Origin: Sulfuricurvum sp. PD_MW2
Lineage (GTDB): Bacteria > Campylobacterota > Campylobacteria > Campylobacterales > Sulfurimonadaceae
DNA length: 41,861 bases
Assembly: GCF_002633015.1 (NCBI RefSeq)
Contig: NZ_NSIU01000019.1
Location: 1 to 41,861 of the forward strand
Direction: 5' to 3'
Positions 15,363 through 25,345 of this stretch are shown here, one piece after another. The notes under the pieces are model-generated. The model was not told the DNA's origin, made no database searches, and saw nothing but the letters and a program-made list of their open reading frames with translations. A program made the translations under genes and the position numbers. Positions within the stretch are counted from its first letter, which is position 1, and each line of letters starts with the position of its first letter.

Positions 15363-17210
15363 ATGGCATCCATTTTCAACGCATTAAATATCGGATATAG
15401 CGGATTAAATGTAGCACAAATCGGTATTGATACAACAGGTCACAATATTTCCAATGCCGAAACAGAAGGATATTCTCGCCAACGTGTTGTTACAGCTGCC
15501 GCAACACCGATCTATTCTCAACCTGGAGCGGTAGGGAACGGAGCACAAATCACCGAAATCGCTCGAGTATTTGATGATTTTGTCTTTACCCGTTATGCCA
15601 ATGCTGCACAAAGCAAAGAGAATTCCGATACGTTGAAACGAAATCTTGAGGAGTTGTCCTCGTATTTTCCTGAGATCGATAAAATCGGTATAAAAAACGA
15701 TTTGCAAAACTATTTCAATGCATGGCAATCGCTTGCTGCAAATCCGAGTAATACATCTCTCAAAGAGTCATTGGCTCAGCAAACACAAACCTTGTCGCAA
15801 CATATTCAAGAGACGCGTTCAAAAATACATGATTTGCAAACCTCATTGAATGATCAAGTCAAAGTGAACATCGATGAAGTCAACCGTATTACAGAACAAA
15901 TAGCAAAAATCAACTCCAGGATCAATGAAGCCGAATCTATCTCGACAATGAATGCCAATGATCTCAGAGATGAGAGAAGTCAGTTAGAATTGAGTTTAAA
16001 TAAGTTAGTTGGTGCCAAAGTTATTGTCGGACAAATCGAAACCAATAATGTGATTGATAGCAATATAGCGATAAAACAGGGAAGCTATACGATACAAGTA
16101 GGTGGTTTCAATATCGTTGATGGCAGTACATTTCATCCTATCGGTTTGAACAATATCGATAATCCAAACGGTTACAATGACATTTATTATGAACGTCAAG
16201 ACGGTGTTCGTGTTCCGTATGCTGAACATATTACCGGTGGAAAAGTGGGTGCATTACTTGAGCTGAGAGGCTCTAAAATCGGTACAAATGGAGAATTCCA
16301 AGACGGATTTTTGCAAGAAACCATTAATAATATGGACAGTTTCGCCAAAGGTCTTATCGAATCTACCAACAGTATTTATGCACAAACGGCGACAAAGGCC
16401 ATGCAATCGAATGTACTTGGTTTTTCTAATAATCAATCGCTTATGAGTACGGATGAAAATTTCAAAACAGGTTCATTTGATTTAATTGTATACGATATCA
16501 GCGGCAAAGAGGTCGGTCGTCGGAGTGTTACAATTGATGAGGGGACGTTAATAGATAACTCTGCCTTATCCACAAATAGCATTGTCAACCAAATCAATTC
16601 TGCAAAAGATGATAACAAAGACGGTAATGCATTGAATGATATCAACAGTATGTTGAATGCAACATTCAATGCTAATCAAAAAATATTTTCAATCGCGCTT
16701 CAAGGATCATACGCCGATCAAGGTTACACTTTCGCGATTCAAGACAATGGAACGAATTTCGCCGGTGTAACCGGAGTGAACCGTTTTCTTGATGGTAATA
16801 GTGCAAAAAGCATTGGATTGAACAGCGCAATGAAAGATGATACCAGCAATATCAAAGGGTACGCTTCTCCGGCAAACGGCGATAACCAGACAGCTCTTGA
16901 TATCGTTCAATTACAGTTTGGATCGGTAACTTTCGGTACCGGATTTAATAAAACGACAGATACCGTGTATGGTTACTTTGACAATATGGTTACTAAAGTC
17001 GGAACAAAAACGAATGCTGTTATCGCCAATAATGATGCCATTACAGCGCAATACAATGCGATAAAGCAAGAACAAGACTCTATAAGCAAAGTCAGTATCG
17101 ATGAAGAGATGGCAAATTTGATTCGTTATCAAACCTCTTATGGTGCAGCTGCGAAAGTCATTACAACGGTTGATCAAATGATGACAACTCTTTTAGGCAT
17201 AAAAAGCTGA
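15363..17210 (+). CDS. flgK: flagellar hook-associated protein 1 (FlgK)
   Basis: A 615-residue axial protein of the hook-filament junction, exported by the flagellar type III system. The N-terminus is the flagellar rod/hook signature: FNALNIGYSGLNVAQIGIDTTGHNISNAETEGYSRQRV. The C-terminus, SIDEEMANLIRYQTSYGAAAKVITTVDQMMTTLLGI, is the matching coiled-coil end. The middle is a variable surface domain. No cleaved signal is expected or seen. It sits after the putative chaperone gene, and its stop overlaps the start of the permease by one base. Confidence 0.97.
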   Translation: MASIFNALNIGYSGLNVAQIGIDTTGHNISNAETEGYSRQRVVTAAATPIYSQPGAVGNGAQITEIARVFDDFVFTRYANAAQSKENSDTLKRNLEELSSYFPEIDKIGIKNDLQNYFNAWQSLAANPSNTSLKESLAQQTQTLSQHIQETRSKIHDLQTSLNDQVKVNIDEVNRITEQIAKINSRINEAESISTMNANDLRDERSQLELSLNKLVGAKVIVGQIETNNVIDSNIAIKQGSYTIQVGGFNIVDGSTFHPIGLNNIDNPNGYNDIYYERQDGVRVPYAEHITGGKVGALLELRGSKIGTNGEFQDGFLQETINNMDSFAKGLIESTNSIYAQTATKAMQSNVLGFSNNQSLMSTDENFKTGSFDLIVYDISGKEVGRRSVTIDEGTLIDNSALSTNSIVNQINSAKDDNKDGNALNDINSMLNATFNANQKIFSIALQGSYADQGYTFAIQDNGTNFAGVTGVNRFLDGNSAKSIGLNSAMKDDTSNIKGYASPANGDNQTALDIVQLQFGSVTFGTGFNKTTDTVYGYFDNMVTKVGTKTNAVIANNDAITAQYNAIKQEQDSISKVSIDEEMANLIRYQTSYGAAAKVITTVDQMMTTLLGIKS

Positions 17211-18004
17211 TGCCACTTTATAGCATTACCGTATTAGTTACGGTGATTCTTTTCTCATTTGCTGGACCGTTTTTTTATACGCTCAGCCCACATGTACTCG
17301 ATTCACAATCAATATTGCTTTCTCCATCACTTAGTCATTGGTTCGGTACGGAAAGGTTAGGACGCGATCTACTGGCACGTTTGATGGTTGGTGGACAAAT
17401 TTCTTTGACTATCGGATTTATGAGTGCTTTGGTTGCGACATTGATAGGCTTGATTTATGGTGTTAGTGCTGCACTGTTTCGAGGTGGATACGATAAGCTA
17501 TTTATCATAGTCGTTGATCTTTTTTTAACGTTTCCAACACTGTTTTTGCTTTTGACGTTGGTGAGCTATGTGAATGCATCAGTTTGGATACTCATTGTCA
17601 TTATTTCAATCACCGGATGGATGGGGACGGCACGTTTGATACGTTCCGAGAGTTTTGCTATCGCATCGAAACCATTTATCCGTATCCTTCACATTGGAAA
17701 GGTACATCCGATTAAAATAATATTCAAATATTATGCTCCTCTTTTGGCTCCGATTGTATTGGTGAATTTTACATTTGGAGTGGGGGGAGCTATTTTAGCA
17801 GAATCGGGACTCTCTTTTTTGGGATTGGGGATTGTTGCGCCTCAGATGAGTTGGGGAAGTATCCTCAGTGGGGGCAAAGAGGTCATTGATATCGCGTGGT
17901 GGGTGAGTTTTTTTCCGGGATTATTGATCTTTTTAGTTACATTTGCTTTAATGAATATCTCCGATGCGCTTCAAGCGCATTGGAACCAAAAAGAGATCCG
18001 TTAA
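17210..18004 (+). CDS. DppC/OppC-like ABC transporter permease
   Basis: A 264-residue inner-membrane permease of the dipeptide/oligopeptide/nickel type. It has about six hydrophobic segments. HWFGTERLGRDLLARLMVGGQISL is the conserved entry to the first core segment. SGLSFLGLGIVAPQMSWGSIL is the C-terminal signature. The coupling loop that contacts the ATPase is near RIL-HIGKVHPIKIIFKYYAPLLAP. No DppB, ATPase or binding protein is adjacent; the next gene is on the other strand. It is transcribed behind flgK with a one-base overlap. It presumably pairs with components encoded elsewhere; substrate unknown. Confidence 0.88.
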   Translation: MPLYSITVLVTVILFSFAGPFFYTLSPHVLDSQSILLSPSLSHWFGTERLGRDLLARLMVGGQISLTIGFMSALVATLIGLIYGVSAALFRGGYDKLFIIVVDLFLTFPTLFLLLTLVSYVNASVWILIVIISITGWMGTARLIRSESFAIASKPFIRILHIGKVHPIKIIFKYYAPLLAPIVLVNFTFGVGGAILAESGLSFLGLGIVAPQMSWGSILSGGKEVIDIAWWVSFFPGLLIFLVTFALMNISDALQAHWNQKEIR

Positions 18005-19183
18005 CTATCGAAGAACATGTCCTACGAATTTAGACATGTTGCCCAATATTTTACCTCCTCGTCGGAATCCTAAACCGCACGCTTCGTAGGCAAAAAATAC
18101 GCCGGCTTGATAGCTATTGCCTGCGTTATCTTTCGGCAATTCGACATATTCTTGATAAATCGGTTTAAAGTTGCCATACGGACCGTCATTGGATTCGAGT
18201 GTGCTGCCTGCAGCGTCTATAATCCGTACATTGGCACCTTCTCGTCCAAACATCCGTTTTTCAACATGAGAAATTCCTTGGAGCGGTTCGAATGATGTTT
18301 TGAGCAGATACGGCGAATCAGGGAAAAGATCGCACAGAATTTTCATCATCCCTTTGGATTGAAAGAGGAGTGTGTAGGCGGGATTGAGAATAATCGCTTG
18401 TTGATTATTCATGATGGTAGTGAGGAGTGTTGCAAGTTCAGGCTCTTCAATCGCAATCTCTTCCCACGGAAAGAGTTTGAACCAATATTCGTAGTTGATC
18501 TCTGCACTATCGTAAATTCCATTCTCATCGAATTTAACGCCGCCCAGCGGCTCAAATCCTGTTTCAAACCCTGCATCGATTGCCATCTGCTGCAATAGAC
18601 GAACCGTTTGTTCCTCTTCAATGTTTCCGCTAGCAGAGCTAAAAAGGATTTTCCATCCTTCATACAAAGCATCAAATTTTTCGGTATCGTCAAACAGCGT
18701 GACAAGACGGCGAAAATTTTCGCTGATTGCTTCATAAATCGAGTTAAATTGACGCTCTTCGTCCATATTATTGTGTTTGAGAAGTGCCCATTGCAAGATG
18801 GCTGTTTCGAAAAGAGCCGTTGGGGTATCGGCATTGAACTCAATGAGTTTAATCGGTTTTCCATCAATCCCTCCCGCAAGATCAAAACGTCCATAAAGGT
18901 GCCAGTGGACATCGTTTTCCCAGCTCTTTTTGATCGGGTCGATCAGATTGAATGGAATTCCGAGATCAAAAAAGAGATTATTATCGATGACGTATTGAGC
19001 TGCGGTAGCATACATATCGTAGAGTTCGTTTACCGCTTCATAATAATTTTCCGCTTCCGCATCGGTGAGCACAACCAATTCATCCGCAATGTATTTGCTT
19101 TGATCAGAATCGGTATGCCAACCGAAACCCATTTGTTCTAATGTTGCATCGTTGATTGGATTTATTTTTTGTAACGTTATCAT
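18005..19183 (-). CDS. glutathionylspermidine synthase-like ATP-grasp amide ligase (YgiC/YjfC type)
   Basis: A 392-residue cytoplasmic enzyme with the preATP-grasp and ATP-grasp layout of glutathionylspermidine synthases. KLIEFNADTPTALFETAILQW is the substrate/ATP segment; MFGREGANVRI and the terminal AYEACGLGFRRGGKILGNMSKFVGH are also typical. It resembles the short E. coli YgiC/YjfC proteins, which lack the amidase half. Known members join the glycine carboxylate of glutathione to a polyamine; the true substrate here is unknown. The ATG at 19183 is chosen for GGAGG 6 nt upstream. One base separates it from the lipoprotein stop. Confidence 0.88.
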   Translation of the reverse strand: MITLQKINPINDATLEQMGFGWHTDSDQSKYIADELVVLTDAEAENYYEAVNELYDMYATAAQYVIDNNLFFDLGIPFNLIDPIKKSWENDVHWHLYGRFDLAGGIDGKPIKLIEFNADTPTALFETAILQWALLKHNNMDEERQFNSIYEAISENFRRLVTLFDDTEKFDALYEGWKILFSSASGNIEEEQTVRLLQQMAIDAGFETGFEPLGGVKFDENGIYDSAEINYEYWFKLFPWEEIAIEEPELATLLTTIMNNQQAIILNPAYTLLFQSKGMMKILCDLFPDSPYLLKTSFEPLQGISHVEKRMFGREGANVRIIDAAGSTLESNDGPYGNFKPIYQEYVELPKDNAGNSYQAGVFFAYEACGLGFRRGGKILGNMSKFVGHVLR

Positions 19184-19184
19184 A

Positions 19185-19778
19185 TCAACCTCCAAAACTG
19201 CTGCTGCTTGAGGTGCTTTTCGCGGCCGAATTTCCAAAGAAACTTTTTTTCTGCGTTGAAGAAGAGGCCGGAGTACTCATGCCGCTTGCTGAGCGATGGT
19301 AGGCGGAGCGGTTGGACATGTCCTGATGTTTACGGACATTCGCATTATTCATGAGCGCATTTCCGATCATGTTACCCAATAATGCCCCTCCGGCAGCTGC
19401 GAGGATGGTCCCTGCCAACCCCATACCTTCGCTGTGGGGCTCTCCATTGAGTTCAGACTGACCCGATTCCATTTTTTTGTACTCTTGATCCGCCATCTCT
19501 TTCATTTCGGCTTCCGTCAAGACACGTTCGTGCACGGTTCCATTTTCGTCTTTAGAACGGATAATTGCACGACTAGGGCCTTCGGTAGGCATCTCTTCTA
19601 CAATGACATATTTGCCGTTTGTGAGTTGTTCCACGACCAAAAATTTATTTTTTGCTTCGGCAGCTTTTTCTTCGGCAGTTTTTTCTTCTGGAGCGCTTTG
19701 ACATCCGCTAAGAGCACTAAGGACGACAAATCCCATGGTTCCGAGCATAATATGATTTGCAGAGGTAAAAGGTTTCAT
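19185..19778 (-). CDS. UPF0323-type lipoprotein with glycine zipper and Ser-rich Gly-Gly tail
   Basis: A 197-residue lipoprotein. The signal ends in the lipobox LSGC (C26). The +2 residue is Gln, which predicts outer-membrane sorting. Segments in order: Glu/Lys/Ala-rich linker (27-45); a small beta-like domain (FLVVEQLTNGKYVIVEEMP); an acidic helix; a glycine-zipper hydrophobic stretch GLAGTILAAAGGALLGNMIG (about 119-138); a polar region; and a Ser-rich tail with FFGNSAAKSTSSSSSFGG at the C-terminus. I recall similar proteins (Cj0371 in Campylobacter, HP0232 in Helicobacter). It is co-transcribed with the ATP-grasp ligase, one base apart. Confidence 0.85.
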   Translation of the reverse strand: MKPFTSANHIMLGTMGFVVLSALSGCQSAPEEKTAEEKAAEAKNKFLVVEQLTNGKYVIVEEMPTEGPSRAIIRSKDENGTVHERVLTEAEMKEMADQEYKKMESGQSELNGEPHSEGMGLAGTILAAAGGALLGNMIGNALMNNANVRKHQDMSNRSAYHRSASGMSTPASSSTQKKSFFGNSAAKSTSSSSSFGG

Positions 19779-19786
19779 TTTGACTC

Positions 19787-20218
19787 CTATCGTAATTGTT
19801 TTAAATGTTTGGAATTGAGTTTAAAAATTTTGGAGGCGCTTTTTTCCGATAATCCTCGATAATCTTCGACAATGATATCGGAGACATGGTAACAAAAATC
19901 TGGGTTGTAGTGTTCTCCGCTTTTGTTGGCCGAAGTCGAAAAGAGCCATCCGTAAGGCTTTATAAGACATGCGTGTTCCAAATCGCTGACAAATCGAAAC
20001 GCTTGATTTTTGAGGACAAAAGTGGTTTTACGGCTATGTCGGATTCGGTGTTTGTGGATGGGCGGAATACGGATATCAGAGCGAAGAATTTTGAGTTCTG
20101 CATATACTTTGAGAAAAGGTTTATTTCCATTGCGCATTTTGATCTCTTCAAGACGAGATGCGTCTTGCGAGAGAAATCCGACGGTAGTGTCGGTTTGAGC
20201 AAGGATGATTTTGTCCAT
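19787..20218 (-). CDS. short Sua5/YciO/YrdC-domain protein
   Basis: A 143-residue protein with recognisable parts of the threonylcarbamoyl-AMP synthase fold. TDTTVGFLSQDASRLEEIKMR (residues 9-29) aligns with the TDTVYGL...KIKxR region and keeps the Lys and Arg (K27, R29). STSANKSG (94-101) is the other signature. It is well below the usual size of about 190-210. The PGP-type segment in the middle is replaced by HSRKTTFVL. It may be a reduced TsaC partner in t6A synthesis or a paralog with another role. It starts 3 nt after the carB stop and ends 8 nt before the lipoprotein start. Confidence 0.72.
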   Translation of the reverse strand: MDKIILAQTDTTVGFLSQDASRLEEIKMRNGNKPFLKVYAELKILRSDIRIPPIHKHRIRHSRKTTFVLKNQAFRFVSDLEHACLIKPYGWLFSTSANKSGEHYNPDFCYHVSDIIVEDYRGLSEKSASKIFKLNSKHLKQLR

Positions 20219-20221
20219 TGC

Positions 20222-23200
20222 TTAGGAGATGAGATAATCTTGAAGCGCTTGCGGTTCCATCCAGCTGTCGTCTTGCATATGTCCCATCGCTTCAATCGCC
20301 GCGCGAGCTGCACTAAGCGTAGTGAAATATGGAATCCCCATACGAAGAACGATTTGGCGGATTTGCTCAGCATCTTTTTTTGATGTATTGTTGTCCGATG
20401 TATTGATGGCTAAAGAGATATCACCATTTTTCATCATATCTTCGATATTCGGACGCCCCTCAGAAATTTTGAGCACTTCCACACACGGAATACCAGCCGC
20501 TTCAATGATTTTTTGAGTACCGCGTGTTGCAACAAGGCTGAAACCTTGATTGTGAAGTCCGCGTGCGATTTCCGGCGCATGGACTTTATCCATCTCGATG
20601 AATGAGAGGAAACATGTTCCCGACGTCGGGATTTTGTTGCCTGCTGCAAGCTGGCTTTTTGCGAAACTGACGCCAAAGTTTTGGCTAACCCCCATAACTT
20701 CACCGGTTGATTTCATTTCCGGAGAGAGAACCAAATCGGCACCGTAGAGTTTATTGAACGGAAATACTGCTTCTTTGATCGCGACGTGACCTTTGAGACG
20801 CGGTTTCAGGAGCCCATCTGCTTCCATAACAATGTTGTAATTGTCGTAGTATTTTAAGGCACTGCGTAAACTATCACCGAGCATGACACGCGTTGCAACT
20901 TTTGCCAAAGGCATACCGGTCGCTTTTGAAACAAACGGTACTGTACGAGATGCACGCGGATTCACTTCAATCAAATAGACTTCATTTTGATAGATAGCGT
21001 ATTGGATGTTGAGCAAGCCGATAACACCAAGCCCCAAGGCAATTTTTTTCGTTTGTTGTTCTACTTGCGCTTGAAGCTCACGGCTGAGGCTCACCGGTGG
21101 GAGTGAACATGCACTGTCCCCTGAGTGAATCCCCGCTTCTTCGATGTGTTGCATTACTGACCCGATATACACTTCGGTTCCATCAGAAATTGCATCAACG
21201 TCAAGTTCAACGGCTTGATCGAGGAATTTGTCAACAAGAACCGGTGAATCGTTACTGACCGATACCGCTACGTCCATATAGGTGCGAAGTTCGTCTTCGT
21301 TGTAAACGATACGCATAGCACGTCCGCCTAAAACGTATGATGGACGAACAAGTACCGGATACCCAAGCTCTTCGGCAACGGCAAACGCTTGCTCTTTTGT
21401 CATAGCAATACCGTTTTCCGGTTGTTTAAGACCTTGTGCAACAACGAATGCGGAGAATTTTTCACGGTTTTCCGCCAAGTCGATCACTTCTGCAGACGTT
21501 CCGGCAATTTTAGCACCGATGGCGTGAAGTCCATTCGCGAGTTTAAGTGGAGTTTGCCCTCCGAAGTGGACGATAATTCCATCCGGCTGCTCCGCTTCTA
21601 CGATAGAGCGGACATGTTCAAAATCGATCGGTTCGAAATAAAGAACATCGGACGTATCGTAGTCGGTAGAGACGGTTTCCGGATTACAGTTGACCATGAT
21701 CGTCTCAATGCCCATCTCTTTGAGGGCAAATGATGCGTGAACACAACAATAGTCAAACTCGATCCCCTGTCCGATACGGTTTGGTCCGCCACCGAGAATC
21801 ATCACTTTTTTCTTATCGCTTTGACGCGGTGCTTGAAGCCCGAGACGAGTGATGTTGGTAGTAGAATACAAATACGGAGTGAGTGATCCGAACTCAGCCG
21901 CACAAGTGTCTACCTCATTGTATTCAAATGCAATGGCAAGATTTTTGCGTGCTTCATAGACATCAAGCTCTTTGCAGTTTCCACCGTTTTGGGTGATCAA
22001 GCGGGCAATCATTTTATCCGAGAAACCTTCGGTTTTGAGTCGGCGGAGTTGATCTTCGTTGCTGAGTGTCGCAGTAGTGACGTTCGCTTCTTGAGCAATG
22101 ATCTCTTCGATTTGGGTCAAGAACCAAGGATCGATTTTCGAGAGGTCGAAAATTTCTTCTTTGGAGAGACCCATTCGGAACCCTTGCCCGACATAGAGGA
22201 TGCGTTCTGCGTTCGGACGGCGGATCTCGTGTTTGACAAATTCGAGATCGGCATCGATAGGATCAAACCCGCTAAGCCCTGTTTCAAGCGAACAGAGTGC
22301 TTTTTGAACCGATTCTTTGAATGTGCGTCCGATTGCCATTGCTTCACCGACTGATTTCATACTGGTGGTAAGAGTCGATTCTGCTTCCGGGAATTTCTCG
22401 AATGTGAAGCGTGGAACTTTGGTCACGATATAGTCGATGACCGGTTCAAACGAAGCAGGTGTTCCGGTGATATCATTGGTAATCTCATCGAGGGTAAATC
22501 CTACTGCGAGCAAGGTTGCCACTTTTGCAATCGGATAACCGGTTGCTTTTGATGCCAATGCGGAAGAGCGTGAAACACGTGGATTCATTTCGATAACAAT
22601 CATACGACCTGTTTTCGGGTTCACAGAGAATTGTACGTTTGATCCGCCGGTATCGACACCGATTTCACGTAGAATTGCAAACGATGCATCACGCATGCGT
22701 TGGTACTCTTTGTCGGTTAATGTCAACGCAGGAGCAATGGTGATAGAGTCGCCGGTATGTACACCCATCGGATCAAAGTTTTCGATAGAACAGACGATGA
22801 TACAGTTGTCCGCTTTGTCACGGATAACTTCCATCTCATACTCTTTCCATCCAAGCAAGGATTCTTCGATCAGAATTTCGGTGATTGGAGATTCGTCCAG
22901 ACCGCGTTGCGCGAGTACTTTGAACTCATCGATATTGTACGCAACACCGCTTCCTCCTCCGGCAAGCGTATACGATGCACGGATGATGATCGGAAAGCCG
23001 ATCGCTTCAGCGGCTGCCATCGCTTCGTCCATATTGTACGCATAGCGGGAGATTGGCAAATCCATACCGATTTTGATCATTGCCTCTTTGAACGCTTGAC
23101 GGTCTTCCCCTTTTTTAATCGCGCTTGGGTTTGCACCGAGAAATTCTATCCCCTCTAACATCCCTTTTTCATACATTTGCATAGCGGCATTGAGAGCGGT

Positions 23201-23479
23201 TTGTCCTCCCATGGTCGGGAGAATAGCATCTACGTTCTCTTTTTTGATAATTTCCGCAATGATTTCAGGTTTGATAGGTTCGATGTAGGTACGATCGGCA
23301 AATTCAGGGTCGGTCATAATCGTTGCTGGATTCGAGTTGATCAAAACTACACGGTATCCAAGCTCTTTGAGCGTTTTTACCGCTTGAGTCCCTGAGTAGT
23401 CAAATTCACAGGCTTGTCCGATAACAATCGGGCCTGATCCGATGAGTAAAATCGTTTTGATGTCGTCGCGTTTTGGCAT
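20222..23479 (-). CDS. carB: carbamoyl-phosphate synthase large chain
   Basis: A 1085-residue synthetase that makes carbamoyl phosphate for pyrimidine and arginine synthesis, using ammonia from the CarA subunit (not in the window). It shows the two homologous ATP-grasp halves. The first has [24 protein letters not shown] and [27 protein letters not shown]. The second has [19 protein letters not shown] and [19 protein letters not shown]. The C-terminal MGS-like allosteric domain follows, with [19 protein letters not shown]. The ATG at 23479 follows AGGGG and is preferred over a TTG five codons upstream. A minus-strand TATAAT is at 23508-23513. Confidence 0.98.
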   Translation of the reverse strand: MPKRDDIKTILLIGSGPIVIGQACEFDYSGTQAVKTLKELGYRVVLINSNPATIMTDPEFADRTYIEPIKPEIIAEIIKKENVDAILPTMGGQTALNAAMQMYEKGMLEGIEFLGANPSAIKKGEDRQAFKEAMIKIGMDLPISRYAYNMDEAMAAAEAIGFPIIIRASYTLAGGGSGVAYNIDEFKVLAQRGLDESPITEILIEESLLGWKEYEMEVIRDKADNCIIVCSIENFDPMGVHTGDSITIAPALTLTDKEYQRMRDASFAILREIGVDTGGSNVQFSVNPKTGRMIVIEMNPRVSRSSALASKATGYPIAKVATLLAVGFTLDEITNDITGTPASFEPVIDYIVTKVPRFTFEKFPEAESTLTTSMKSVGEAMAIGRTFKESVQKALCSLETGLSGFDPIDADLEFVKHEIRRPNAERILYVGQGFRMGLSKEEIFDLSKIDPWFLTQIEEIIAQEANVTTATLSNEDQLRRLKTEGFSDKMIARLITQNGGNCKELDVYEARKNLAIAFEYNEVDTCAAEFGSLTPYLYSTTNITRLGLQAPRQSDKKKVMILGGGPNRIGQGIEFDYCCVHASFALKEMGIETIMVNCNPETVSTDYDTSDVLYFEPIDFEHVRSIVEAEQPDGIIVHFGGQTPLKLANGLHAIGAKIAGTSAEVIDLAENREKFSAFVVAQGLKQPENGIAMTKEQAFAVAEELGYPVLVRPSYVLGGRAMRIVYNEDELRTYMDVAVSVSNDSPVLVDKFLDQAVELDVDAISDGTEVYIGSVMQHIEEAGIHSGDSACSLPPVSLSRELQAQVEQQTKKIALGLGVIGLLNIQYAIYQNEVYLIEVNPRASRTVPFVSKATGMPLAKVATRVMLGDSLRSALKYYDNYNIVMEADGLLKPRLKGHVAIKEAVFPFNKLYGADLVLSPEMKSTGEVMGVSQNFGVSFAKSQLAAGNKIPTSGTCFLSFIEMDKVHAPEIARGLHNQGFSLVATRGTQKIIEAAGIPCVEVLKISEGRPNIEDMMKNGDISLAINTSDNNTSKKDAEQIRQIVLRMGIPYFTTLSAARAAIEAMGHMQDDSWMEPQALQDYLIS

Positions 23480-23507
23480 TAAGACCCCTATCAATAAAAA
23501 TTTTATT

Positions 23508-23513
23508 ATTATA
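23508..23513 (-). promoter_or_regulatory. carB -10 element
   Basis: Minus-strand TATAAT, 28 nt before the carB ATG, in the 66-bp gap after mreC. It suggests that carB is not simply read through from the mre genes. No -35 recognised. Confidence 0.45.
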
Positions 23514-23545
23514 GACGAGAAGCACTTAAAATCGGATTACAGTGA

Positions 23546-24307
23546 CTACCGTACCTCGGTAATGACATGAAAATAGGCTGGATTTTTGCCGTAAAAGTAG
23601 GGTTCCACCACAGCACTTTGGTATCCGCTGGCTTTGGAGATAGAGATCACTTTACCGACTTTTAACCCGGACATAAAGATACGATCCAAGCCGGACGTTA
23701 GCACTTCATCTCCGACCGAAATAGGGATCCATGTCGGGATGAATTCGACAATAAGACGGCGTTCATTATTGCCTCGTACGATTCCCGGTGCAAGGGTACT
23801 GCCGATGGTTACGGCATAGGAACTTTTGACGTCTCCGTTAAGAAGTCCCAGCGCATGTCCGTTGCTCCCTACCACTATTCCGGCTGTATAGCCACGGTAC
23901 AAGAGTCCGTAAACTTTTTTCGGATCGAAACGATCCATCTCAATCCATACGCGGTGCGGGTCTCCAAATCGAACATAAGAGAGAGTTCGTGCTAATGCGG
24001 TATGCGGATGCGTTGCGAGAGAACTGTTTTGTTCATGCAAAAGCTTTTGATACTCATCGGCTACTTGGTGCAAATTGATAAGTTCTTTTTCATAGTAACG
24101 ATTTTTTTCTTTTAAAGCTATGATAGTCGCTTGTTGATGAAAATGCTCGTTGATTGCATCCTGGATTGATTCGACCCCATCAAGATAATACGATTTTATA
24201 GAATGGGTAACTTGCAGTATCGGTGATTGTAAAAAGTTGGTAAAATAGAGCGTCCCTCCAAGCATTGCGGCAAGGAGGGCTGTTGTGGTAAGAGTACTTT
24301 TATTCAT
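23546..24307 (-). CDS. mreC: rod shape-determining protein MreC
   Basis: A 253-residue periplasmic scaffold of the elongasome, anchored by one N-terminal membrane segment (residues 8-27, ALLAAMLGGTLYFTNFL). A coiled coil (about 60-100, KEKNRYYEKELINLHQVADEYQKLL) and the MreC beta domain follow. The latter contains GYTAGIVVGSNGHALGLLNGDVKSSYAVTIG and PISVGDEVLTSGLDRIFMSGLKVGKV, both typical. mreD is not adjacent. The start overlaps the mreB end by 8 nt, consistent with coupled expression. Confidence 0.95.
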   Translation of the reverse strand: MNKSTLTTTALLAAMLGGTLYFTNFLQSPILQVTHSIKSYYLDGVESIQDAINEHFHQQATIIALKEKNRYYEKELINLHQVADEYQKLLHEQNSSLATHPHTALARTLSYVRFGDPHRVWIEMDRFDPKKVYGLLYRGYTAGIVVGSNGHALGLLNGDVKSSYAVTIGSTLAPGIVRGNNERRLIVEFIPTWIPISVGDEVLTSGLDRIFMSGLKVGKVISISKASGYQSAVVEPYFYGKNPAYFHVITEVR

Positions 24308-25337
24308 TATCGAAGAGTTCGTGAAGTTGGTCGATCTCTTCTAATGCGCGTCCTGTTCCGCGTGCAACACACAATAGAGGCTCATCAGCAACGTAAACAG
24401 GGATTTTGATCGTTTCTGAAATGTATTTGTCAAGCTGACGGATCAATGCTCCGCCCCCTGTGAGAATGACACCGTTATTCACGATATCCCCTGCCAAATC
24501 CGGCGGCATATTTTCAAGAACATCACGTAGTGCTTCAAGAATCTCTTTGAGCGGTTCGCGCATCGCTTCGCGTGCATCTTCGCTGCTGAGTTCGATTGAT
24601 GTGAGAAGCCCTTCGACTTGGTCACGTCCGTTAATAATCATCTTGAGCTCTTGGGCTAATGGCATTGCTGTACCGATATTGATTTTAATATCTTCGGCGA
24701 TACGTTCACCGATGAGAAGGTTGTATTTGCGTTTGACGTAATCCATAATAGCACGGTCAATTTTATCACCTGCAACACGGATAGAGCGGCAGAGTACGAG
24801 TCCGCCAAGTGAGATGACACCAATTTCAGTGGTTCCTCCTCCGATATCAACGACAATGTTCCCTTTTGGTTCACGAATATCGATACCTGCACCGATTGCA
24901 GCTGCCATCGGTTCATCGATGAGATAGACTTCACGTGCACCGGCACTCATCGCGGATTCACGTACCGCTTTACGCTCTACTTGTGTAAGACCGTAAGGGA
25001 TACAGATAATGATACGCGGACTGATAAGACTGCTTCGTCCGTGTGCTTTTTCAATAAATTTACGGATCATTTTTTCGGTCATATCGAAATCGGCGATAAC
25101 TCCATCGCGCATTGGGCGGATTGCTTTGATATTACCCGGTGTTTTTCCCACCATCTCTTTAGCTTCGCGACCTACGGCAAGAACTTTTTGCTGACCGTAT
25201 TTTTCTGTTTTCACCGCTACAACAGATGGCTCATTGATGATAATCCCTTTGCCTTTTGAGATGACAAGGGTATTAGCTGTTCCCAAGTCGATAGAGAGGT
25301 CATTTGAGAACATTCCGATTAATTTATTAAATAGCAT
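24300..25337 (-). CDS. mreB: cell shape-determining actin homolog MreB
   Basis: A 345-residue bacterial actin that forms membrane-bound filaments guiding lateral wall synthesis. Actin-fold motifs are all present: SIDLGTANTLV (phosphate 1), VVDIGGGTTEIGVISLGG (phosphate 2) and GVILTGGGALIRQLDKYI (adenosine). The N-terminal MLFNKLIGMFSNDL could be the membrane-touching amphipathic part. AGGAGAG lies upstream of the ATG, and clpX ends 8 nt before. It lies in a minus-strand fabZ-lpxA-clpX-mreB-mreC order. Confidence 0.98.
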   Translation of the reverse strand: MLFNKLIGMFSNDLSIDLGTANTLVISKGKGIIINEPSVVAVKTEKYGQQKVLAVGREAKEMVGKTPGNIKAIRPMRDGVIADFDMTEKMIRKFIEKAHGRSSLISPRIIICIPYGLTQVERKAVRESAMSAGAREVYLIDEPMAAAIGAGIDIREPKGNIVVDIGGGTTEIGVISLGGLVLCRSIRVAGDKIDRAIMDYVKRKYNLLIGERIAEDIKINIGTAMPLAQELKMIINGRDQVEGLLTSIELSSEDAREAMREPLKEILEALRDVLENMPPDLAGDIVNNGVILTGGGALIRQLDKYISETIKIPVYVADEPLLCVARGTGRALEEIDQLHELFDNE

Positions 25338-25345
25338 TAACTCTC

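Noticed and set aside
23480-23494. TTG start five codons before the carB ATG
   Set aside because: The AGGGG ribosome site and the conserved [14 protein letters not shown] start favour the ATG at 23479.
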